A stretch of 64,000 nt of DNA from Romanomermis culicivorax (taxonomy: Eukaryota; Nematoda; Enoplea; Mermithida; Mermithidae). Of the stretch, positions 10,865 to 22,800 are shown in pieces (the stretch's first letter is position 1; the number at the start of each line of letters is the position of its first letter). The stretch is from NCBI GenBank assembly GCA_963922205.1, contig CAWUHX010000403.1, positions 124,001-188,000 on the forward strand, written 5' to 3'. The position numbers and the translations under genes are program-made. The notes under the pieces were generated by a model. The model was not told where the DNA came from and searched no databases. It saw nothing but the letters and a program-made list of their open reading frames with translations.

Positions 10865-13800
10865 CTACGACAATTAAAATTTTGGAACGCATGAATTAAC
10901 TAAAACAATCCTCACATTTCAAAATGAGATTCCGTGACTTCCAGGTTTTCGCGGTCATTTTTCCTCATTAATTTTTACGTAAAATGGTAAAACAAGTGTG
11001 CACTACCATCAACATGATTCGGAAACCAACCAACTTTTTGGGCTTACTGGTACCAGATGAACCGATAGGGTTTGTCCTTGTATGCAGGAGAGGGAGGTCT
11101 AAATAATATGCCGATGGTGCTGATGTTAGCAATGCTTTCAAGCAGCCTGTGCCATCAATCAACCAGAAAACCAAAAAAATTATCTAGAAATCAAAATTTT
11201 TGGTAACCTAGGTTAAACGGATAGAGAACGCGTTAACGGCTCAATAAAGCTTATATAATTACTGTTTGCATGCATTTATAAATGCATTTTTGCATTACAC
11301 TGTTACTAACATCGAGAATTAGAGTTTTTTGACATTCGTTCTAATTTGGTTATGCACAACAAAATAAATGCTGTAAAAAACGCCCCTCATAAATTTTATG
11401 CTTTAGTTTTTTCTTCAATTAGAATAGCAAATCTCACTGCATTGTGAGCCAAGTGAATCGCCGCGAATCGACGAAAAGTTCGCAAAATTTAGGTTAAAAG
11501 TATTTGAAAAAAGAAATTCGACAAAAAAATATCTCGAGAGAAAAAAGGAAAAGGATTAGAATTTTAGATGATTGAATTCAATAGAAAACAGACCGAGCTT
11601 TCAATAGCTATCTCTCATCATAAAATGTTTTTTGACGTTCATCAATAATATAGATGAAAAAGTAGGACATTTCAGTTTGCCTATAACCATCATTACAATC
11701 ATCAAGTTGAAAAAATTAACAATAACAATCAGCAAAAAAAGGAATCCTAATTTTTCTTGAAAACACTTGATGAATAGAGATAAAATGGAACATTACAGAC
11801 GCACTAAAACATTTTGATGTTAATTATATTTAATTAATTAAGCGGCGCGGAAAATAGTGAGGTATCGTCCGTCTATAATGCCAATTTGGCTTAGCTTACG
11901 ATAATTCGAGCTCGCCTTGCAATAAAAACAGCTATCATAAGATACCTAATCGAAATTCTCTAGCATTTCTATGTTATCCAGGCAAACTCTTTTCGCTGAC
12001 TTTTCCGGGCTTTCCAGGTTTTTAAGTTCGCAGGGCACCCTGTTTATGGCAAAAAAATTTTGCGCAATAAAATCTTACCAATCCTACTAAATACGGACTA
12101 AAGGCATCGCCTAGCAGATGACCGATAAGCATCTGTGCTGCGTTAGCCGTAGAACGACAAGCTGGGACGACTACGTACTGAAAATATCCAGCCGTTTTCG
12201 TATTTCATACACATTATAATTTCAACGACTAAATTACCATCAATATATCGGAACAAACTGCCCAATTCAACGATAAACCGGTAATGGCAAAGAATATTAA
12301 TATCTAAAAAAGACTAGGGTATAATAAGTAGAAGATAATTCTTGGGAAAGGTTCTGTCAAAATATATTTGGAAATGAGAACGGAAAATCCACAAAAATTT
12401 ACAATAGCGTCGTTGTATGGTCAAACAACTTGGAAAATAACATGCGATCATACTCTGTAGTCATACACTATTTTATAGATTTTATTATGCAAGGAGCGTA
12501 AAAAGCGTGGAATATAATCAAAATTCAGAGAACAATGATGCAGAACAATAAAGTGTCCAACTCCAACAGGACTATTTTTGGTTTTCCAGGTTATTTTTTC
12601 TAATTTTCCAGGCTTTTTGAATTCAAAAATCATTAGTATATCATACAAAAAATGGTAAAAGTGTGAACCATATACTGTAAAAACGTGTAGGGGGCGGATG
12701 ACCATATCAAAATTTTATCAAATATTTGAATTGTGCGATTTGAAAGTCGACGAATTTTTTTCTGTCAACATGTTGTAGTGTCATTTTTAACACCAACTCT
12801 GTTTTAATCAACACTTAAGGCCCTGTCATACTTCACCGCGCGGCGCCGCGCGGTGAAGTATGACAGGGCCTTTAGAATTCTCACAATCATCACAACCAAA
12901 GATCAGCATGTCCCAACCATGCTATCAAAATTCAAACCGGGCGACGCAATTACTGTATTCGTCGCATCGTGTGCTCGGAAATTGGTCAGTGATCAATTCT
13001 CCTAGGTCTGTAAATTAGTTAGTTATTCTTCTCCAGCGCCTAACCATTAAATTTAACCTACGATTTGCGCCCAGCCCATTATTTAATGTTTCAAATCGAG
13101 AAATCGAGGATTTCTCGATTTGGAATTTTTCGATTGTTATTTATTTTTCGTCCTCATTTTGCCCGATTTTTAATGTTTTTTGACGGCCGATTTTTCCCGA
13201 ATTTTCGCCAGCCAACACAAGTAAGAGTCACCTCATTAAGGTCTGAACCTCTTGGAACAAATCCTGCTTCAAATTTTTTTGGCTTCTAAATCTATCTTAT
13301 TCTTGGTGGATCACCAAGCAAGAGTCTGAAATAAAATAAAAAGAAAATATTCAATAAATATAACATTGGTGACTGTACCAGGGGCCTTCCTCATTGAAGG
13401 GGGAGGGGTGTTGTAGTGGTATGTCTGACTATTCATTACGTGGCCATGCCCTGCACTCCCCACCACCACTACAACCACAATTTCCGAACCATCCACGTGG
13501 CTCGGTTAGGTTAGCGCAGTTGGATAGCCCGTCTGCCTTGTATGCAGAAGGTCGAGGGTTCGAGCCCCTCACTGAGCATTATTCTTCTGACGCGCCAGCC
13601 ACGTCGATTTGGGCATACGACAAACAAACTCCATTTGATTTTACGTTTCTATGCATCCATGATCTACATTCTTCATGTGCCGCATTTTTTCGTTTCAGTA
13701 GTTGTTCGTTTCACTTGAAGGACTCTGTCTTTCTTTAGAGCACTTTGTTCCAAAATACTTTAAAAGAGCCACATTTTTCTCATGATCAAAAGATCTTTTC

Positions 13801-16800
13801 AAAAACGCGTTTCTTGCTCAAAAATCTTCATCATTTATGTCGATGCTTTTAAAAGGGTATCATTAATCGGCGGAATCCACGTGCAGGTGCCGATGGCCGA
13901 AAAGGTCTAATCCACGGATGCGGTAATTGTTGGCAAATAAATATCCGCTCTTTTTTTGCCGATATTTATGTCTAATCGGTGGATGCAGAATCCGCTTTTT
14001 CCATGTCTAAAAGGTGAATATGTTTTGCAGATTGCGGATATTTTGTCCAAAAATTTCCCAGTGTGTTGCCAGAGTGAGCAACTTTTTTGGCAGATACACA
14101 TGTCTAAAAGGGAGATTTGGGAGAAGAGGGCCGATACATATCCGTCATCCACAGAATGTCTAATCGGTGGAAATGTAGGGCGGATATGCGGATATAGGTT
14201 TTCGACCATTGGTAATTCGATAAATGCAATCACTACATGAAAAATTGTCATGGGTGTGAACAAGCAATTTTTTTTGTTTGTGATTTTTATGGCAAGGGTT
14301 TTGGACCACAGGGAATTCAATGAATGTGCTCACTTAAAAAAAAAGTATCCCACATGTAAACAATAATTTTGCTTGATTTTTTGATGTAGAGGGTTTTCAA
14401 CTGCAGGGAATCCTATGGATGCATCACTCTACACAAAAAAGTGTCTGGGGTGTAAACAAGTGTATTTGTGTCATTATTTGGGGTAAGGGGTCTTAGACCT
14501 CAGGGAACTCAATGAATGCACTTACTTTACACAACAAAAGCTGGGTGTAAAAAATCATTTTTCATGATTTTTTTGTGGAAAGGGTTTTCAACCATGGAGA
14601 ATTTACTGAATCCAATCGCTTCACACAAAAAAATATCTTGGGTGTAAACAAGTGTATTTTTGGGATTATTTGGGACAAGGGATCTTAGACCATGGGGAAT
14701 TCAATAAACGTACTTACTTTACACAAAAAATTATGCTGGACGTAAACAATCGTTCTTCATGATTTTTGGTGGAAGGGGTTTTCAACCATGAGGAATTTAT
14801 TGAATCAAATCATTTTACAACAAAATTTGTCATGGGGGTAAACAAACATATTTTCGTCATTTTTTGGTGGAAGGGATTTTTGGCTATGGGAAATTTATTG
14901 AGTCCAATAACTTTACACGAAAAATTGTTCAAGGTGTAAACAAGCGTTTTTTCGACCTTTTTTGGTGGAAGGGGTTTTTGACCACACAGAATTCAATGGA
15001 CACTGTTAATTCACACAAAAAAATGTTCTGTGGGCAATCAAAGGTATTTCTGTGGTTTTTGGGGTTGGGGAGGGTTCTTGATCCTGGGGAATTCAATGGA
15101 AATGGTCACTTTACACACTTTTACCAACAGTGAGAATTCACAGCCTTGAGATTGTTTTTTACTGTTTCTTTGATGTGAAGATGGCCAAATTTAGATTCAA
15201 TGTGCTTTATCGAAGGTTTTCACGCCTGATTAAGAAGAACTTGGTTTAATGTTCCAAAAATTCTTTTTCGTTATATTGGATTTTCATCCTTTCTGAAAAA
15301 AATAAATCTAGTCCACATTTTTCCCTAGCTTGGGAACTATCAAAGCATGTCTATTCTTTGTTTTCTGACAAATTGGGGCAGTTTTGAATAAACTAGCATA
15401 AAAGGAGTTGAAAATGAAAAAGACAAGCCCCAGGATATTGAGTACTTATAAGCAAGTTTAGGGTAGTGTATAAGGTCTCCTAGTGCATTAGATATAACAT
15501 AAATTATATAAGCTTATATTACCTTATATAAGGATACACAGATCTTATGTGGACGATGGTAGCACATATGGTTCATACGGACCAATAGTTTTTTTTTATA
15601 AAAATTTTGTGTGCATTTGTTTACAGGATAGGCTTTGTAAAAGTTGATGAATACTGTTAAAAACTGTTAATAATAGAAAAAAATTATCGTATGAAAAAGT
15701 GACGTCTATATATAGTCTGTTTTTTTCAAATGCTTGTAACCAAAAAAATGAAATGAAGTATACATTGCTTGTTCAATTTCAGCTCGTGTACACACTATAC
15801 TGTATTACAGGGAAAAATGCGTTAATTGAAGTTATTGACAGAATTGAAGGCTATTTTTTAGGAAAAAAGTTGGTTGGGGAGGAGAAAAAAATTTTCGCGC
15901 ATGGTTCTCATTTAGTGAAAAAATTTGGGAGTCAAGATCCTGATACAATTGGTGTGCTTTGGAAAGGTGAAATTCCAAAATCTGGTGCATTGAGCCTCAG
16001 GACTGGTTATTTGCTTAGCTTTTACTCACAGAGGAATATTTTTTCAGCTGTGCAAAATTCTTTTTGAACATTTCTCACATCGAATGGGAGTTATTTTCAA
16101 AAGAGATATCAAGTCAGGTTGAGAGTTTAGTCACTGTTTACAGCTGCTAGTTAATCGATTCCCAATATACAGTCAACAACGATATTATCTTGCCATGGAA
16201 TTCTGCATGCATACTTACTTCGAGCATTTTTCGGTTACAAGCATTTGGAAAGAAACAGACTATAGATCTTATGCACTACCACTTCAGGTAGTTTTCTACA
16301 CACAAAAAACAAGTATCTAATTAATAAGAAAACATCATTATGGAGAAGGCTGTAGCACATTTTTTAATGCTCTGCTTGCTATCAGTAAATGACTGGATAG
16401 TTTTTGTGGTAAGACATAAAACGGTACACCATATACAATAAGATGGTCATAAGATCAACATTGATCTTATGATTACCTGCATAGCATAGGATCATCATAT
16501 GTTATCATAAGACCAATATAGATCTTTTGATTTCCTGTATAACATAAGATGTTATAGGGGTAATGTTATACATTACAATGCTATAATGTTGTGCAAAAGA
16601 GTAACGTTAGATGCTTCATTGAAAGTTTCATGCACTGTAAAAATGTTCATTGGGTTTACTCAAAAGTTTTAAGGAAGTATGATGACTGTGTTGGGGTAAC
16701 TCAAAATAATTGAATTAATTGAATAATTACTACTTTTTAAATCGATTCAACTTGAAAGTTTTGAGTTGCCATAAACAAGTTTTAAGTTACTTCAACTACA

Positions 16801-19800
16801 AAAAATGATCAATTCCTTGAATTGAACCAACTCAAAAAATTTGAGTTGCATCAATGACTGAAACACATGTTTATTCCGCTCCTCGGGTAGTGGATATCAT
16901 AAGACTTTAGTCTGCATTTACAGTAATACAACTCATAAAAATTCTTGGTGAACCAGAGCATTTTTTTAGGAAGCATTGCAACGCCAGATCTGTCATCATT
17001 TTGATTGGTCGAAAAAATTTATTGATTTTTACAGTTGTTCCTGGCAATTTTCTGGCTCCGGCTTAGACTGAGGCTTAGGTTTATGCTTAGGCTCGGGCTT
17101 AGGATTTGGTTTAGGCTTAGGCTTGGACTCATGGTTAAGAAGGAGTAGACTGCAACTTTTCAATCAATCAAATTGAAGGTATGAAATTTTTCCGTCAATT
17201 AAATTGATGAGAGCCCTAACACTTTGTTTTTTTTATTGCATGGACATTTGTGTCACGGTTTTTTTCCTCAAATGGGGCCTTTTGAGGAAAAAAATTTCGA
17301 AATGAGGAAAAAGGTTTTGGGTATGCTTCTCATTGCAGAAAAAATTTTGGGGAATTCAAAGCTAAAAAGATGCATTTTGGTGGAATTGAAAGCAACAAAA
17401 TATCAAAATTTTCCGGCACTCAGCGCCAGTCATGATTACAATCTTGACTACTTTGTATCAGGCACGGCCATTAGCATATCTACTTCGACCTACTAATCAA
17501 TGCCCAACAGTTTCTACCAATCAAGTTAGCTCTTTTCATTTTCTAATCATCAACAGTCAATTATGTCACCCAAAGTTGAGATTTTTCATCAATTCTCTCA
17601 ATTTTTTCTCTTGATGCTTGGAATTTTTTAAATGTCTGCAACCAGTGTTTTTTTTATTTGTACTTTACAAATGAAATGGTCCAGAGTACAAACGAAAATT
17701 TTGGCTTCGTTTGTACTGGTACAAACAAAATTTTTAGGACACAAAATTTTTTTGTCACTCAACAGCCATCAGTATCAATAATGGACTTGTTTTTTATGCA
17801 TCCCCATCGATAAAAACGTACTAGCAGCTATAGCATACTAAAAGCTTTTTGTGGAGTATTTCACTAGTGCATGTTCTGTGTCTCATGATCAAGTGTTTTA
17901 TGTGTCTGAATTCATAGCCTTCCTATGTGTATCGTGAAACTGGCCAACATATTTCACAGCATGTTTGTTGCATTTTATAACAATGAATGCTCTTTTTAGC
18001 AATTTTTCGCAAATTTCGGAGTACAAAGGGTTTTTGAGAGGTTGTTTGTACCAGTACAAATGGACAGAGTACAAAAAAAATACTGTCTGCAACCTGAACT
18101 TTTGCATTTATTGAAGATGGAAATTCAAGACATCGTTCTAGACTGTGATTTTAGAACTTCTGTTTATGAATATCTGTTGGAGAGATTTATTTCCCAGTGT
18201 TTTAGGATATAAAAACCAAAAAAAAACCAGATTTTCCAAAAAATAATGAGAATAGTGTTTTTGGTATTTTTGAGGTTGTAAGACGTGCTCTATCAAAACT
18301 TTGAAAGAATTAAAATTTTTAAAATTTTCTAAAAATTTTAAATTTTTTTTTAAATTTGAAAATTTTCAAAGTTTTGGATCAGAATTATGACTGAGATGCT
18401 AGAATATAGCAGTCATGTGCTCCAAAACTCGATATTAAGTTCAGGACATGAGTTGAAGTGATTTTTGCTTTTTATATCTGCCGATTAGGGTAACCCTAAT
18501 CGGGGGATATGACATTTGAGGCAGCGGAACGATTAAAAGAGCAATGCCAACAGTGTTTTTGGTATTTTTGAGGTTGTGAGACGTGTCCTATCAAAATTTA
18601 AATTTTTAAAATTTTCTCGAAATTTTAGAATTCTTTTTAAAATTTGAAAATTTTCAAAGTTTTGGACCAAGACCATGACTGAGATGCTAGGATAGCAGTC
18701 CTGTGCTCCAAAACTCGATATAAAGTTCAGGAAGTGAGTTTAAGTGATTTCCACCATCTATATCCGCCAATTAGGGTTGCAAAACCCTAATCAATGGATA
18801 TAAAAGGCCGATATGACATTTGAGGCAGTGGAACAATCGAAAGAGCAATGAGAACAGTGTTTTTGCTATTTTTGAGGTTGTTGGACATATCCTATCAAAA
18901 TTTTAAAAAAATTTACATTTTTTAAATTTTCCAAAAATTGAAATTTTTTTTTGTTAAATTGTGGTCTATTGTATACATATTTGTTAAACTGTTTTTATTT
19001 TTTATTAACATTTGTTGTAATGATTGTTTTTTTGCATTAGGTTTGTAAATATTTGTTTTTTTTGTTTGTTGTTGTAGACTATATGTGTTTTTTGTCTTTG
19101 ATTATAAATAAAATGAACATTCGAAATATACTACCCAATTGTAATTAATCAGTTCAAATTTGAACTAACTAAAGTTGTCAGTCTTCTTCATTTTCAACTC
19201 CATTTTTACTAGTTTCATTCGAAAATTCTCTGAGAGAAGAAAAATAAAAGATAGAGAAAAAAATAGCTAGAGAAAAATGTGGACTAGATTTATTTTTTTC
19301 AGAAAGGATGAAAATCCAATACAACGAAAATGAATTTTTGGAACATTAAACCAAGTTCTTCTTAATCAGGCAAGAAAACCTTCGATAAAGCACATTGAAT
19401 CTAAATTTGGCCATCGTCACATCAAAGAAACAGTAAAAAACAATCTCAAGGCTGTGAATTCTCACTATTGGTAAAAGTGTGTAAAGTGACCATTTCCATT
19501 GAATTCCCCAGGATCGAGAACCCTCCCCAACCCCAAAAACCACAGAAATACCTTTGATTGCGCACAGAACAATTTTTTGTGTGAATTAACAGTGTCCATT
19601 GAATTCTGTGTGGTCAAAAACCCCTTCCACCAAAAAATGTCGAAAAAACGCTTGTTTACACCTTGAACAATTTTTCGTGTAAAGTTATTGGACTCAATAA
19701 ATTCCCCATAGCCAAAAATCCCTTCCACCAAAAAATGACGAAAATATGTTTGTTTACGCCCATGACAAATTTTGTTGTAAAATGATTTGATTCAATAAAT

Positions 19801-22800
19801 TCCTCATGGTTGAAAACCCCTTCCACCAAAAATCATGAAGAACGATTGTTTACGTCCAGCATAATTTTTTGTGTAAAGTAAGTACATTTATTGAATTCCC
19901 CATGGTCTAAGATCCCTTGTCCCAAATAATCCCAAAAATACACTTGTTTACACCCAAGACATTTTTTGTGTAAAGTGATGCATTCATTGGATTCCCTGCA
20001 ATCGAAAAACTCTTACATAAAAAAATCATGAAAAATGATTGTTTACATGCGGGATAATTTTTTTGTGTAAAGTGAGCACATTCCTTGAATTCCCCGTGGT
20101 TCAAAACTCCTTGCCAAAAACATCACAAACAAAAAAAATTTGCTTGTTTACACCCATGACAATTTTTCATGTAAAGTGATCGCGTTCATCGAATTAGCAA
20201 TGGTCGAAAACCCATATCCACATATCCGCCCTACATTTCCGCCGATTAGACATTCTGCAGATGGCGGATATGTATCCACCCACTTCTCCCAAATCCGCCT
20301 TTTAGACATGAGTATCCACCAAAAAAGTTGCATACCCTGGCAACACATTGGGAAAATTTCGAACAAAATATAAGCAATCCGCAAAACATGTCCGCCTTTT
20401 AGACATGCCAATGGCGGATCTTGGCATTTTTTGTATCCGCTGATTAGACATCAATATCCGCTTAAAAAAGGCGGACTCCGCCTTTTTCATCCGCCGATTA
20501 GGGAGCGGATATGTGGATTCCGCATCGGCCATCCATATCCGCATCTGCCGATTAGACCATATCCGCCATCCGCATGCGGATTCCGCCGATTAGTGATACC
20601 CCTTTTAAAACGTATTTTTGTATTACCCTGTGAGTCACATAGAGAAATCTCAAAATCAAGGAAAAAATGAAATTTTCTCAAATTCGTCATGTACAGTAAA
20701 ACAAATGTTACACATACATCATTTCTCAAAATATTTTCATGCTTTAAAGCTGTTCCCATGTCAGAACAATAAATTTCATTGCATATCTTTGGCGAAAGTT
20801 CGACGCGAATGGCCCGACATTTTACAATATTTGAGTTGAAAGTACGTGCAAAATCACATTCTACAGCAAACAATGTCGGAATAAAAACATAAGAGAAAAT
20901 TAACGAAAGGGAGGAAAATAAAAGAAAAAAATAATATACTCGGATAAGGGATGAAATGGAACGACGTTTTTGTGTTTATGTATGAGGCTGCACCGGAGCT
21001 TTGGATTGTGATACGGATCTATAAAGAAAATGAGGAAGACAAAAAAAGAAGAAAAGACACAAATAAATGAAAAGAAATATATGAAGAAGCAGAAAAAAGA
21101 ACGGGGGCCGTATTCATAAAGGAGGCTTAAGTTTAAAGTCCCGCTGTCAATGCGACGTTTCATGCATAGCTAAAATTTCGGCACTTGTGTATAGTTTAGT
21201 TTTACATAAAATCCAATATTTTGGCTGGAAACAGGGAATCCTATGACAAAATTTGTTTTCAAAATTTGCATATTTGTGGTCATGTTTTGAGGAAATCGAT
21301 GATGCTGATCACGAATATGCCAGTAGGTTTCCATTCTATCAGTTATATTGACCGTGTGATATTCATTTTGGGCGGAATATCCGCAGCTTATCACCTGCAA
21401 TGATCAATTCAGATGAAAAAAAATCAGCAGAAAATATTTTCAAGAAAATTAATGCAAGTTTTTTAGTAAGTAAAAAATATGCAAATTGTAGTACTTATGG
21501 ACTTTAGCGACCCTGAATAATTTTTTTAACGTGTAAGGTATATTGCATGTATAGGTAATGTAGGCCCTGGGGCCGTTTTCATAAAGGAGGCTAAAGTCTA
21601 AAGTCTATAGACCGAGCTAAAGTCTATAGACCAGTCTACATTTAGATCGGGCCAAAGTCTGTATCCATAAAAAATATTTTTGGCTGTCTAAATTAGGGAT
21701 GTCCCAGGCACCGGCACCAGCGCTGGTACCATCGTATCTGGCACAGGCCGGCGCCTGAGGTTTTTTCACAGATACTTGAATTTTGGTGAAACGTGTTTCA
21801 ATATCTACAAAAAACCTTATTTTCTGCAACCGATATGGGCTGTTGATCAAAGCAAATAAAATTCACGATTTTTTGAACTAAAACTTCTGAACTATCATAG
21901 TCAACGTCCCGAATTTCTATGAAACTAGTTTCTAATGTCATTTGATTGCCGCTAATTGTATTTTTTCCCTGTTTGAACCTTAATTTTACTTTTTCTGTAG
22001 CTTCTTATTTGGCTAAATATTTCATATCATCCTGTCGATAGGTTGCTTGCCAAGTGCTTCTTGAAGCTGCTGCGCCCAAGTCCTTGTTTATCTTGAACAC
22101 ATCGACTAATTTCTTTAGTGCAATAGTTGCATTTTGCTTTGGTTTCATTAGTTGTCAAAATGGTAGAAAAGTTCCATATAACAGCGGTGTGCCTATGGCC
22201 CATTTAATTTATAATGATGGATGCAGCGAAAATCAAATAAGTACAATTTGATACACAATTTTCGCTTGAAAATCTTTATGTTAAAAATGCATAATTTCTA
22301 AGAATGGGAAAGGCCGATATCATTGAAAAACGTCAAGCTTATTCACTTTTGATTTGGACAGAACGGATTGATTGAAGGAAATTTTCGGCTGTTCTGTTTG
22401 TTGCTTCCTGACAAAAAATTTTTCATTGATTGGAGTAAGAAGCTCTATGAGCTTTTTAATTATTGAACTTACTTTGATGGGATTACTGCATCGATCATCT
22501 CAAAATCAATAAGTAATCATTCTCCAGACTGTATTTTTCAACTTAATCAAATCTGCGAAAAACAAAACAGTAAGTATTGTATACCAAACTCACTTATAGA
22601 AAGATAATTGATAATGATAAAAGGACACAAAATTGATATGTAATGGGCAGTGGCGGATCCAAAGATTTTTTCAGGGGGGGGGGGGCGGTGCTCAAAATCA
22701 AGTATTTTTCCAAAAAAAATTCAGAAACTTTTCAAAAAATTTTCAAATTTGCCTATAGGTATACAAAAAAATCGTATTTCAAAAGTTTGGAGGGGGGCCG

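Larger units (their letters stand above)
13855..20602. mobile_element. 6.7-kb fold-back element with long tandem-repeat arms
   Basis: The ends GGGTATCATTAATCGGCGGAA and the complement of CCGCCGATTAGTGATACCCC are flanked by TTTTAAAA on both sides (13847-13854 and 20603-20610). Arms of about 1.4 kb (13855-15335 and 19270-20602) are inverted copies. The outer 350 bp of each arm repeats the word ATCCGCCGATTAGACAT. The inner part is about nine diverged units of about 115 bp, each containing GTGTAAACAAG and GGAAGGGGTTTTCAACCATG. The 3.9-kb core (15336-19270) has no recognisable transposase and contains two nested elements. It sits in the 17-kb Spinster intron. Confidence 0.88.

Noticed and set aside
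13907..14320. 137-codon frame and its mirror at 20140-20670
   Set aside because: Translation of the inverted-repeat arm of the fold-back element; the two mirrored copies differ in frame and stops.
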